Shown: positions 17,001-24,759 of the stretch, piece by piece | Position numbering within the stretch: the first letter of the stretch is position 1 | Layout of the letters: each line of letters begins with the position of its first letter | From: Oscillospiraceae bacterium | GTDB taxonomy: Bacteria > Bacillota > Clostridia > Oscillospirales > Ruminococcaceae | Direction: 5' to 3' | Length of the DNA stretch: 64,000 nt | Assembly: GCA_029007035.1 (NCBI GenBank) | Contig: JAQXHC010000012.1 | Coordinates: 31,438 to 95,437, forward strand | Position numbers and translations under genes: made by a program | The notes under the pieces: model-generated | What the model was told of the DNA's origin: nothing | Databases searched by the model: none | The model's input: only the letters and a program-made list of their open reading frames with translations

Positions 17001-17488
17001 CGCAAAGCCGTATTCACAGCTTTATCATACTGACCGTTTACAAGAAGACGAGGAATCTCTCCTGCAAGGCAAGCGGACATACAAATAAGCCCCTCGTGAT
17101 ATTTCTCGAGGAGCTCAATATCGACTCTCGGTTTATTGTAAAATCCTTCCAGACTCGCAAATGATACGAGCTTGACAAGATTTTTATATCCTGTATTGTT
17201 TTCGCAAAGAACAACCAGATGGTAAGGCGAGCTGTCAATCCGTGATTCCTTGTCAAAACGGGTTCTTGGAGCAACATACAGCTCGCATCCAATAATCGGC
17301 TTGATTCCCGCATCTTTTGCAATATTGTAGAATTCAACAGCTCCGTACATATTTCCATGGTCTGTAATTGCCACAGCTGTCTGTCCAAGCTCCTTTGCAC
17401 GTTCAACAAGTCGTTTGATTCTGCAGGCTCCGTCAAGCAGGCTATATTCCGTATGGACGTGCAAATTTACATAATCACTTGATGCCAT
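14075..17488 (-). CDS. dnaE: DNA polymerase III alpha subunit
   Basis: 1137 residues, the replicative polymerase of the DnaE type. The PHP domain is N-terminal (LHVHTEYSLLDG, then ITDHGNMYGAVEF). The C-family polymerase core has the catalytic aspartates in PDFDIDFC near residue 400 and GPGRGSGAGSLCAY just before. The fingers and helix-hairpin-helix region follow, and the OB-fold is near 970-1060. The length is normal for DnaE in Firmicutes with a separate PolC. The gene overlaps whiA by 14 bp and is the last gene of the rpe-to-dnaE operon. The ribosome binding site GGAGG lies within the end of whiA, 11 bases before the ATG. Confidence 0.96.
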   Translation of the reverse strand: MASSDYVNLHVHTEYSLLDGACRIKRLVERAKELGQTAVAITDHGNMYGAVEFYNIAKDAGIKPIIGCELYVAPRTRFDKESRIDSSPYHLVVLCENNTGYKNLVKLVSFASLEGFYNKPRVDIELLEKYHEGLICMSACLAGEIPRLLVNGQYDKAVNTALRYRDIFGKNNYFIEVQNHGIREELQILPLQYRLSEETGIPLAASNDCHYIFKDDAEMQNVLLCIQMNKLITEKNSVSFETDEFYLKSAEEMCSLFKGHEEAVYNTAKIAQRCNVEFEFGNIKLPKFSIDGVTDNIQFFRELCINGMHRIYGENPDPAVLNRMEHELKVITEMGYTDYYLIVWDFIRYAREQKIPVGPGRGSGAGSLCAYCIGITGIDPMKYNLLFERFLNPERISMPDFDIDFCIEGRQQVKDYVIKKYGSNYVSEIIAFDTMKARAAVRDVGRVMNIPYQLCDKAAKLIDPKLTLDECLAQSEDLRSLCRADSSVKKVIDTARQIEGMPRHASTHAAGVVISAVPLSDLVPLQRNDGTVVTQYTMTVLESLGLLKMDFLGLRNLTVIRDCVNEIHRKEPDFDVDLIPTDDGKVFKMLSDGDTGGVFQFESDGITQRIIELHPERLEDLIAVLSLYRPGPMKSIPEYIANKRNPRNITYKHPLLKEILSETYGCIVYQEQVMEICRKLAGYSYGHADIVRRAMAKKKHDVMLHERESFVNGAKKNGIPENTSNEIFDEMMSFASYAFNKSHAAAYAYLSYQTAYLKCHYTGEYMAALMSSVISTTSKLAEYISLCRKKGIEIVPPDVNKSMKGFTYCDGKMYFGLLAIKNAGSGLADKIIAERKKNGSYRSFQDFCERIEGRDLNRKSIENLIKAGAFDSLGQNRRQLLECYEQILSAVSSASGGVIEGQLNLLGLEESAASGIKIPERTEYASKRLLAMEKEAAGMYLSGNPLDEFSYLKKLLRTVSIYEIISGQGSRFRDGDPVRILCILQDKKTHVTKKGDNMCFLTLEDNGSEIDAIAFPDLFSVAASRLNPGNVLLISGKISLKDETASVICESIFSDGEFGRFTEGRKLCVKLDSKSVSDALEQLQGLASLYRGETAVCFYLTDIKKTVLPKTKLSVQISAQSTEKLAELFSYDKIGLI

Positions 17489-18404
17489 ATTCTGAGTTTC
17501 CTCCCGAACGAATTTCCTCTGCGATTTTTGCCAGCTTTTTAAAACGGTGATTAACTCCCGAACGGCTGATTGGAGGATTCAAGCACTCTCCTATCTCTTT
17601 AAGACTCATATCACTATTCTCAATACGAAGCTCTGAAACCTCACGAAGTTCGTCAGTCAGTGAATCAAGTCCAATCGAACTTTCAATAAGCTTTATATCC
17701 TCAAGCTGTCGCATTGCAGCATTCACAACCTTGTCTATATTTGCACTGTCACAATTTGCAATGCGATTTGCCTTATTGCGAACATCTTTGTAAATTTTAA
17801 CGTTTATCATTTCAAGTGTGCATTTCTGCGCCCCGATAAAGGTCAGCGTATCTTCAATCGATTCGCTGTCCTTGATATATACAATATATTGTCCGCGCCG
17901 CAGTGCAGTTTTGGCAGTTATTTCAATGTCGTTAAGCAGCATTACAAGTTCTGCTGCTATCAGTTCGGAAGGCGTTACGAATTCAAGATGATACTCCTTT
18001 GAGGGGTCGTTAACACTTCCGCAGGCAAGAAATACTCCTCCTGCGAAAACACCAAGACTGCTGTTTGCTATAAGTTCAAAGTCTATACTGCGCCGCTCGG
18101 GACAAATATTATAGCATTTAAGAATTTCAGCGGTATGCTCCGGATTGGTTATGTCGTATGTAAACATAACAGCTCCGTTTTTACGCTCGTTTTCATGGCG
18201 TCTGAAATCTATTCTGCCCTGAAATACAGATTTGATGAGCTTTTCAAACATCGCCGAAGAATGAGTGCTCTCGGTCTGGAAACAGATATGCTCGGCAGTA
18301 AGTGTCCTGCTGAACATAAGCATACCGTAAAGGCAGGCAAACCTGCGCTCTTTATCATTTACCGAACGGCAGATTTCTTTTCTTACTTCGCCTGAAAAGG
18401 ATAT
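17475..18404 (-). CDS. whiA: WhiA-type DNA-binding protein
   Basis: About 309 residues. WhiA has a degenerate LAGLIDADG homing-endonuclease fold at the N-terminus and a sigma-4-like helix-turn-helix at the C-terminus; in Bacillus it affects cell division and chromosome segregation, in actinobacteria sporulation. The C-terminal motif LNPPISRSGVNHRFKKL is diagnostic. The N-terminus reads I-S-F-S-G-E-V-R-K-E-I, which aligns with MSF-x-S-E-x-K-x-E of known WhiA if the first Ile codon is the start. That codon is ATA at 18404, 6 bases after GGGGGGAG; no ATG, GTG or TTG is near. The next ATG (18323) would remove 27 conserved residues. It lies 15 bp after rapZ and overlaps dnaE. The usual yvcK neighbour is absent. 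Confidence 0.9.
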   Translation of the reverse strand: MSFSGEVRKEICRSVNDKERRFACLYGMLMFSRTLTAEHICFQTESTHSSAMFEKLIKSVFQGRIDFRRHENERKNGAVMFTYDITNPEHTAEILKCYNICPERRSIDFELIANSSLGVFAGGVFLACGSVNDPSKEYHLEFVTPSELIAAELVMLLNDIEITAKTALRRGQYIVYIKDSESIEDTLTFIGAQKCTLEMINVKIYKDVRNKANRIANCDSANIDKVVNAAMRQLEDIKLIESSIGLDSLTDELREVSELRIENSDMSLKEIGECLNPPISRSGVNHRFKKLAKIAEEIRSGGNSEYGIK

Positions 18405-18419
18405 GATAATCTCCCCCCG

Positions 18420-19292
18420 TCAGATTTTTCTGTCCCTTGTTATATCGCGATGATATTTCTGAATTTTATATTCCTTTTCCGATAAATAAGCTGCCATCAG
18501 TTCGGCAAATGTAATTGAACGATGCTTTCCACCTGTACATCCGAATGCGATTACAAGCTGGCTTTTACCCTCACTTATATACAGCGGGATGAGAAAATCA
18601 ATCAGATCCTTCAGTTTATCAAAGAGGAGTCTTGATTGCTCAAAGCTCATAACATAGTCCCTCACACACTGCTCACAGCCTGTATGCTGACGCAGTTCGT
18701 CGATATAATAAGGATTAGGAAGACATCTGACGTCAAATACAAGGTCGGATTCAGTCGAAACACCATACTTATAGCCAAAGGACATTACCTTTATCGTAAG
18801 GGAATCAGAGCGGCGCTCGAGGAAAAGCTCTTTGACCTGTTCTTTGAGCTGATTTGTCGAGCAATTTGAGGTCTCAATATAGAAATCGGCATTTTCTCTG
18901 AGCTGAGAGAGCTGTTCCCATTCATATCGGATTGCCTGATGCAGATTACCGTTGAATTTGTCATAAAGCGGATGTTTTCGCCGTGTTTCTTTATATCGCT
19001 TTATAAGAACCTCGTCGCTTGCTTCAATGTAGAGTATCTTTACATCAACTTCGCCGTCGTTTTTCAGTGTTTGCCATGAATGAATAATCTCCGCAAACAT
19101 ATCGCCCGACCTTATATCCACAGCAACTGCAATATTTTCGAGTCCGCTCTCGGAATGGCGGCACAAATCAACAAATTTCGGAATAAGTCCCGGGGGAATA
19201 TTATCGATGCAGTAATAGCCTATATCCTCCATAACGTCCATTACACATGATTTTCCAGAGCCTGACATTCCCGTAATTATCAACAGCTGCAT
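18420..19292 (-). CDS. rapZ: RNase adapter RapZ / nucleotide-binding protein YvcJ
   Basis: 290 residues. The P-loop is TGMSGSGKS near the N-terminus, followed by DIGYYCIDNIPP, the family hallmark. The C-terminal domain ends in FGCTGGKHRSITFAE, which is the sugar-phosphate-binding part. In E. coli RapZ senses glucosamine-6-phosphate and directs decay of the sRNA controlling glmS; in Firmicutes YvcJ is a GTP/ATP-binding protein of less clear role. It sits 31 bp after murB and 15 bp before whiA. In many Firmicutes the order is rapZ-yvcK-whiA; here yvcK is missing from the block. Confidence 0.95.
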   Translation of the reverse strand: MQLLIITGMSGSGKSCVMDVMEDIGYYCIDNIPPGLIPKFVDLCRHSESGLENIAVAVDIRSGDMFAEIIHSWQTLKNDGEVDVKILYIEASDEVLIKRYKETRRKHPLYDKFNGNLHQAIRYEWEQLSQLRENADFYIETSNCSTNQLKEQVKELFLERRSDSLTIKVMSFGYKYGVSTESDLVFDVRCLPNPYYIDELRQHTGCEQCVRDYVMSFEQSRLLFDKLKDLIDFLIPLYISEGKSQLVIAFGCTGGKHRSITFAELMAAYLSEKEYKIQKYHRDITRDRKI

Positions 19293-19323
19293 ACATTACC
19301 TCCGGTCTGATTTTATATTTTGC

Positions 19324-20229
19324 TTATTTCAGAATAACCGGTTCCAGCTCCAGCTCGTATCCGGTTTTCTCCTTTACAATTTTTTTGATTTTGTCACATA
19401 ATTCAAGTACATCACTGCACGTTGCATAACCCTTATTTATCACAAATCCGCAATGCTTCTCACTAACCATTGCGCCTCCGCAAGTCATGCCCTTTAATCC
19501 GCATTTATCAATAAGCAGGGATGCATAGCTTCCCTCGGGACGTTTGAATATGCTTCCTGCACTGGGATATTCAAGAGGCTGCTTTGAACTTCTCTTGCTC
19601 ATACATTCACTCATTGCTGCGCTGATATCGCTGTTATTGCCCTCACTGAGCTGAATAACAACCCGAAGAATTATCCAGTCATTTTCGGAAAAAATGCTGT
19701 GACGATAACCGAGCTTCATATCTTCTTTTTTAATTGAACGGATTTTACCGCTGCTGTCAAGATATTCAGCGGATACAACAATATCCGACATTTCGCTTCC
19801 GTATGCACCGGCATTCATGTACAAAGCTCCGCCGACAGTGCCGGGAATTCCGAAAAGGTTTTCCATTCCGGTAAGATCACGGTGCTGAGCATGAACACAG
19901 GCTGATGCAAGCAGCGCACCTGCCTCACAGGTCACAGTTGTTCCGTCAGTTTCAATTTTTGAAAAGCCGCTTCCGAACAGGAGTATTACTCCGTCAAAGC
20001 CCTCGTCAGGAACAAGCACATTGCTTCCCCTGCCAATAATACCGAATTTGATTTCATTTTTTCGCAGAAAGCTGACAAGAACAGCCACGCTTTCCATGCC
20101 GTTTACGCTTACAAGAGCCTTACATTTCCCGCCGAACCTGAATGTAACATACTCACTGAGTGAGCAATCGGGTATAACACGACAGCCGAGTCTGTCGCAA
20201 AGCTCTGTTAATTCACTTATATATGTCAT
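19324..20229 (-). CDS. murB: UDP-N-acetylenolpyruvoylglucosamine reductase
   Basis: 301 residues. This FAD enzyme reduces UDP-GlcNAc-enolpyruvate to UDP-MurNAc with NADPH, the second committed step of peptidoglycan synthesis. The FAD-binding motifs are TFRFGGKCKALV and IGRGSNVLVPDEGFDGV. PGTVGGALYMNAGAYGSE carries conserved active-site residues, and PSAGSIFKRPEG holds the catalytic Ser that protonates the intermediate. The C-terminal Glu is in ELELEPVILK. This is a type II MurB by length. Start: ATG 20229 follows AGGGGGA; the upstream extension to 20253 has no support. It is in the hprK-murB-rapZ-whiA run. Confidence 0.95.
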   Translation of the reverse strand: MTYISELTELCDRLGCRVIPDCSLSEYVTFRFGGKCKALVSVNGMESVAVLVSFLRKNEIKFGIIGRGSNVLVPDEGFDGVILLFGSGFSKIETDGTTVTCEAGALLASACVHAQHRDLTGMENLFGIPGTVGGALYMNAGAYGSEMSDIVVSAEYLDSSGKIRSIKKEDMKLGYRHSIFSENDWIILRVVIQLSEGNNSDISAAMSECMSKRSSKQPLEYPSAGSIFKRPEGSYASLLIDKCGLKGMTCGGAMVSEKHCGFVINKGYATCSDVLELCDKIKKIVKEKTGYELELEPVILK

Positions 20230-20271
20230 ATTGTCCCCCTGAAAATGTGGCACAATTCATGCCTGATTTAT

Positions 20272-21231
20272 TTAAAATGCGTCATAATCCTTAACGACTT
20301 CCTTAATCTCCGCGTCCATTCCAAGTCTGTTAAGAAGCTCCTGAGCTGCATTATAGCCCATTTTCTTCTGTCTGTTGTTCATTGCCGCAACTTCAAGAAT
20401 AACAGCAAGATTTCTTCCCGGTTTTACCGGTATGGTCAGCGACGGAACTTTAACTCCGAGAAGAGAGACATATTCAGTATCTACACCCATTCGGTCATAT
20501 ATTTTTTCAGGATTCCACTGCTCGAGCTCAACAACGAGGTCGATTTTTTCGGTCATTTTAACAGCACCGATACCAAACAGTCTGCGGGCATTTATTATTC
20601 CTATACCGCGAAGCTCAAGAAAATGACGGATATTATCCGGTGAGCTTCCCACAAGACTGATATTTGATACTTTCCTGATCTCAACCGCATCATCTGCAAC
20701 AAGACGGTGTCCTCGCTTTACAAGCTCGATTGCAGTCTCGCTTTTTCCGACACCGCTTTCTCCTGTGATGAATACTCCCTCGCCGTAGATTTCAATAAGT
20801 ACACCATGACGTGTGATTCTTGGAGCAAGATTAAGATTAAGAAATGCGATGAGTCCGGACATGAAATTAGATGTGCTCTCCTTGCTCCTGAGCAGAGGAA
20901 CTTCATATTCCTTGGCAAGTTCCAGCATTTCCGCAAAATACGGCAGCTCACGAGTGATAATAAGAGCAGGAAGTCTCTGTGCAAATAAGAGCTGCAAACG
21001 TTCACGTCTTGTAGCTTCATCAATTGTCGAAAGATATGCAAACTCCATTTTTCCGATGATCTGTATGCGCTCGGGATTAAAATACTCGTAAAATCCCATG
21101 AGCTGGAGTCCTGGACGATTTACATCGTTTTCGTCAATCATTATTTCATTTGCATCCTTGTGAATGTAAATTGTCTCAAGTTTGAATTCATCAATAATTT
21201 TCTGAAGTGAAACCTTAAATCTATCTGCCAT
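20272..21231 (-). CDS. hprK: HPr kinase/phosphorylase
   Basis: 319 residues. It phosphorylates HPr on Ser46 at high ATP and fructose-1,6-bisphosphate and reverses this at high phosphate, and so sets carbon catabolite repression through CcpA. The P-loop GESGVGKSETAIELVKRGH is followed by LVADDAVEI with the catalytic Asp, and the second signature LELRGIGIINARRLFG is intact. The N-terminal DRTGG-like domain is present. Start: ATG 21231 follows GGAG; the extension to 21279 is unsupported. Its operon with wall genes (murB, rapZ) is common in this group and links carbon state to envelope synthesis. Confidence 0.95.
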   Translation of the reverse strand: MADRFKVSLQKIIDEFKLETIYIHKDANEIMIDENDVNRPGLQLMGFYEYFNPERIQIIGKMEFAYLSTIDEATRRERLQLLFAQRLPALIITRELPYFAEMLELAKEYEVPLLRSKESTSNFMSGLIAFLNLNLAPRITRHGVLIEIYGEGVFITGESGVGKSETAIELVKRGHRLVADDAVEIRKVSNISLVGSSPDNIRHFLELRGIGIINARRLFGIGAVKMTEKIDLVVELEQWNPEKIYDRMGVDTEYVSLLGVKVPSLTIPVKPGRNLAVILEVAAMNNRQKKMGYNAAQELLNRLGMDAEIKEVVKDYDAF

Positions 21232-21288
21232 TTTTTTCTCCAGTCCCCGAATAATGTCGGACGTATTTTTTCGGCACATATGCCGTGA

Positions 21289-22476
21289 TTACCCAATCAT
21301 GAATGAATTATATCCATAATTGCCTATTATATCTTTTGCCTTTACAAGTTCATTTGGATCGGCTGTTTGTCCTGATATCCGGACAATTACATTAAATCCC
21401 TCAAGCTTATACTCTACAAGTCCGATAAGCTTTGAAACCTTATCGGAGACAGTTCCGGTGAATTCATAAACAGTTCCGCCTGCCGCAACAGCTGTGCCCA
21501 GTTCGTCAAGATCAATATCGAGCACAACGGTGTTAACGTCAAGAAGCCACGGTTGAATTACGTCATAATTTTCCTGTAAAATGTCTACTGCCGATACTTC
21601 AAGTATCATTGCTGTTCCGCCGTTCATGAATTTACCGTAAAGCGAGTTGACAAGTGAAGTCAGGGTCAAATATCTTTCGCTGCTGCTGAGCCGTTCATCA
21701 AGAATTGCCAGATCACTTTCACGGAATTTCGGAAAAATAACGTCTGCGCAAATAACCTTGTCGAAATCCGCTGCAGCTACTTCGTCTGAAATTGCATTCA
21801 GGTATGTTACGGCACGGTCGGAATAAGGGGAAATCCATGGTTTTCCACCACTTTCGGCATCATTATCAATCCAGCGTGATCCGTCGCCCGTCGTTGTGTA
21901 TGCCATATCTGGATATGTCTGCGGCGCAAGGCTGTCACGAAGCAAACTTATTTCCGCAACGGGTCTGTATCCTGCGGTTCTGATCGCAGCGGTGATTTCG
22001 GAAAGCGTCAATGTTGATTTAACCGCCCCGCAAAGCTGTGCTTCACTTACTGCACTGGCATAATAAAGCTCTCCTCCCGCGATTTTCAGCGGCACGGAAA
22101 CATATTCGTAACCGACGTTTACGTTGATATTCTGCAAAGCCGTCTGCAGTCTTGCAGTATCGGAAAGGTCAGCAGGAGTGAGTGATGCTGCTTTATAAAC
22201 CTCAAGATTTGTATTTTCCGGAACCACAACGGAATCGACGGCAATTGTTGTATTCTGCATCAAATCAGTATTGTTCGTTGTATCAGAAACAGGAAGCTGA
22301 TCGTCGCCCGTTTTTTTACTGTAGTTAATAATCGGTTCGGCAAGACTATAGCCAAGAAAACCAATTCCTCCGATTAAAAGTACCGTCAAAGCTCCTGAGA
22401 GAAATTTTCCCATGGGAGTTTTACCGTAATAATTTTTTTCTTTGGTTTTGTAAATTTTCCTTCCTTTGTTTTTCAT
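21289..22476 (-). CDS. Membrane-anchored putative glycoside hydrolase (DUF4015-like)
   Basis: 395 residues. A basic N-terminus and one hydrophobic segment (about 25-47) give a type II membrane anchor. A low-complexity spacer leads to a domain from about 110 onward. The run GYRPVAEISLLRDS, a W-I-D motif, KPWISPYSDRAV, and DFDKVICADVIFPKF match the order of motifs in the DUF4015 family, a predicted TIM-barrel glycosidase related to GH13-like folds. In that family the D-x-V-x-F-P strand carries a conserved Asp; here the strand reads ADVIFP. No activity has been proved for it. It sits between the Rnf-like genes and hprK, which suggests a cell-envelope role. Confidence 0.65.
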   Translation of the reverse strand: MKNKGRKIYKTKEKNYYGKTPMGKFLSGALTVLLIGGIGFLGYSLAEPIINYSKKTGDDQLPVSDTTNNTDLMQNTTIAVDSVVVPENTNLEVYKAASLTPADLSDTARLQTALQNINVNVGYEYVSVPLKIAGGELYYASAVSEAQLCGAVKSTLTLSEITAAIRTAGYRPVAEISLLRDSLAPQTYPDMAYTTTGDGSRWIDNDAESGGKPWISPYSDRAVTYLNAISDEVAAADFDKVICADVIFPKFRESDLAILDERLSSSERYLTLTSLVNSLYGKFMNGGTAMILEVSAVDILQENYDVIQPWLLDVNTVVLDIDLDELGTAVAAGGTVYEFTGTVSDKVSKLIGLVEYKLEGFNVIVRISGQTADPNELVKAKDIIGNYGYNSFMIG

Positions 22477-22510
22477 TTTGTTCTCTCCTAAAGACTGATA
22501 TGACTTCTTT

Positions 22511-23077
22511 CTATTTCAGCGCATAAACAGCCATTGATATTATACCAAGGTACACAAGCATCGCAGGAAATCCCCTGAATGAAGCCGGAACCTTTGCAGA
22601 ATTAAGCGTTCTGTATGCGGCTGTAAGAATAAATGCCGCAATAATAAATCCGATTCCTGCCTCAAAACCCATTTTGATATAGTCAGTCAAGGCAGATGTG
22701 CCGGAAGAAAATCTTTCGCTCACGGTAAAAAGAGTACCCATTACCGCGCAGTTATAGGCGGAAATATGTATATATTTCCTCGTTCTTTCAAACGATTTTT
22801 TTCCAATAAACCGGAACAGAAATAACATCAGCACATATATTATACCCACTGCAAGCACATAAAACAGCAATGCAAAATCGTTATATTTTTCACCTGTAAT
22901 CCGATTTATGAAGTAAACCGCCGCCGAACCAGATGTAGTAAATATTGTTACTACCGAAGCAATTCCGACGAGATTTTTTTTACTTGCGGCGGCAATGAAA
23001 ATCGTACTCGTTCCCAGCGCCTGAGTTAATATCAGATTCGCTGCAAGGAGCGTTATGAGATCATTTATCAGAAACAT
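22511..23077 (-). CDS. RnfA-like integral membrane protein, iron-sulfur Cys partly lost
   Basis: 188 residues, about six membrane helices, matching the RnfA/NqrE fold. In working RnfA the first helix region reads like L-G-I-C-P-F-L-G-V-S-K, with the Cys binding an intramembrane 2Fe-2S cluster. Here the same place reads ALGTSTIFIAAASKK, so no Cys. The second cluster residue, in a N-C-A-V-L/M-G motif, is kept (YNCAVMG). Start: ATG 23077 follows AAGGAG; the GTG at 23086 is less likely. The gene overlaps the rnfE-like gene by 17 bp. No rnfB follows; the next gene is the DUF4015 protein. It is either a repurposed membrane complex or a decaying one; the frame is intact. Confidence 0.75.
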   Translation of the reverse strand: MFLINDLITLLAANLILTQALGTSTIFIAAASKKNLVGIASVVTIFTTSGSAAVYFINRITGEKYNDFALLFYVLAVGIIYVLMLFLFRFIGKKSFERTRKYIHISAYNCAVMGTLFTVSERFSSGTSALTDYIKMGFEAGIGFIIAAFILTAAYRTLNSAKVPASFRGFPAMLVYLGIISMAVYALK

Positions 23078-23699
23078 TTTCGGCACTCCTTACGGCTTCG
23101 TCCTCATCACGGAGGAGAGATGATCTGATTTTGCGGTAAAGCCCGCAAAAAAGTCCGAGGAAAATAAATCCGCCGAACGGCTGGGCGATTCCAGTCATAA
23201 GTGTATTTATATCGACAATATGGCTGTTTATTGTTCCATATGCAATAAGTTCGCGAATAAATCCTGTAATAATCATTACAGAATCAAAACCAAGTATGCA
23301 GAACATAAGCGAGCCGACCATTTTTCCGCGTTTCATCAGGAAAAATTTTGATTCGGTACGGAATACAATCAAAGAATTAACTGCAAGCAGCGGATAGTAG
23401 ATACCGATTCTTTCAATTGACTCGGGATAAATTTCACCTGCGAGAAGCTTGACGGGTATGTACACAAGAGAGGCAATAACAGCATAAATTATGATTTTTA
23501 ACGCATACGGAAGCCTTTTTGGAACAAAAGATGCAAACAGTACAGAAAAAAATGTTATAAGTGAAAACGCATATATAAGTGCAAGGGCATTTTGCAGTGT
23601 ATCTCCGCACATAATAACCGGAGAGATAACCATAAACGCCGAAAGTACCGTATTATCATCAAGAAGTCCGGATGTGATTTTATCTTTACCTTTATTCAT
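23061..23699 (-). CDS. RnfE-like integral membrane protein, iron-sulfur Cys lost
   Basis: 212 residues with six predicted membrane helices, in the RnfE/NqrD family. The canonical first motif (L-G-L-C-P-L-L-A) is here MVISPVIMCGDT: the Cys position is Ser, although another Cys occurs five residues later. The canonical second motif (N-C-x-x-L-G-R-A-E) is here VNSLIVFRTES, again Ser for Cys. The loop I-P-V-K-L and the C-terminal segment FGGFIFLGLFCGLYRKI follow the family pattern. Start: ATG 23699 after GAGGAG; TTG 23717 is the longer alternative. It overlaps the genes on both sides, so the three membrane genes are translationally coupled. Confidence 0.72.
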   Translation of the reverse strand: MNKGKDKITSGLLDDNTVLSAFMVISPVIMCGDTLQNALALIYAFSLITFFSVLFASFVPKRLPYALKIIIYAVIASLVYIPVKLLAGEIYPESIERIGIYYPLLAVNSLIVFRTESKFFLMKRGKMVGSLMFCILGFDSVMIITGFIRELIAYGTINSHIVDINTLMTGIAQPFGGFIFLGLFCGLYRKIRSSLLRDEDEAVRSAENVSDK

Positions 23700-24759
23700 T
23701 TTCAGCAGTCTCCTCAAATTCGGAACCGGATTTGGCTGAACTATCCGTGATTACTTCAGGATTATCCGTTTCAGTCTCATTAAGAGGCAAACCGGCAATA
23801 GAATCGGCTTCAGCAGCCACCTTAGCCTCTGCTTCGGAAAGTCTCTCGTTATCGATCCACTTTTGCAGATTTTTAAATCCAAGTGAAACCGGAGTGAACA
23901 GAACTGACATTATTATGATTACGTTTTCCTTTCCGGTCGTAAGTGTAATCACGTATGACGAAAGGGCAATAAACAGTCCATAGAAAAAGGCGTAATAATT
24001 TCCCTTCGGAGCTATTCTTTTGTCGGAAATAATGTATATTGATGCAAACAGAATCATATTTGTTGCAAGAATATACTTCACCGAATCTGCACTGCTTCCG
24101 TAAATCGGGCATATGACTGCCATAAACACTGTTCCGGTTATCGAGCCACAGAATGCTCCCGCCGAAATATCTCTGCGTAATATCAGAATCAGTGCTGAAA
24201 CAGTCAGCAGGAGAATACTTACAGCTCCGACAGGACCGCTGAAATTGCCTAAAAGCAATTCAAAATCGGTTGCCTTGAATGAACCTGTGTGATTGTAGGT
24301 ATACGATGCGGAATTTACAAGCTCCGAAGCTGCCTCAAATATTCCGGTTTTTGTATGCGGAGCGGTGTATGACAGTAAATCATTTTTCCACGAAGTATAC
24401 ATTATAAGATATGCCACTGCCGCAGGTGAAAAAATCATATTGTTCTTGCCGCCGAATATATTCTTTGCAGCGGTAACTGCTATTATACAAGCAATGGCAG
24501 GTATTTTCATATCAATTGCCGCAGGAAGCATAAGCGCAGTTATCAATGCATCTGAGGTACACGAAAGATTATCAGCTCTAAATTTTTTATGCATAAGCCG
24601 CAGAGCAACAAGCTCCGCTGCAAGCGAAACTGCAATACATATTCCGGCAGTAACCAATGTTCTCGGTCCATAATAAAAATACGCCATAAGCTCAAGAGCA
24701 AGCAGTGTTATTGTAATATCCAGCCAGATGAACCGTTCGGATTTGATTCTTTTATGCAT
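23692..24759 (-). CDS. RnfD-like integral membrane protein with acidic C-terminal tail
   Basis: 355 residues. The family signature DALITALMLP and KNIFGGKNNMIFSPA (compare K-Q-x-F-G-G-x-x-x-N-I-F-N-P-A of RnfD/NqrB) is clear, followed by LLLGNFSGPVGAVS (compare L-F-L-G-N-x-x-G-S-I-G-E-T-S). The motif just before, D-x-(S/T)-(S/G)-A-T, whose Thr binds FMN covalently in RnfD, is here TGSFKATDF and does not fit. About 50 extra residues at the end are acidic and look disordered. The start ATG overlaps the rpe stop codon (TAATG). No rnfC precedes it and no rnfG lies between it and the rnfE-like gene. Confidence 0.75.
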   Translation of the reverse strand: MHKRIKSERFIWLDITITLLALELMAYFYYGPRTLVTAGICIAVSLAAELVALRLMHKKFRADNLSCTSDALITALMLPAAIDMKIPAIACIIAVTAAKNIFGGKNNMIFSPAAVAYLIMYTSWKNDLLSYTAPHTKTGIFEAASELVNSASYTYNHTGSFKATDFELLLGNFSGPVGAVSILLLTVSALILILRRDISAGAFCGSITGTVFMAVICPIYGSSADSVKYILATNMILFASIYIISDKRIAPKGNYYAFFYGLFIALSSYVITLTTGKENVIIIMSVLFTPVSLGFKNLQKWIDNERLSEAEAKVAAEADSIAGLPLNETETDNPEVITDSSAKSGSEFEETAENE

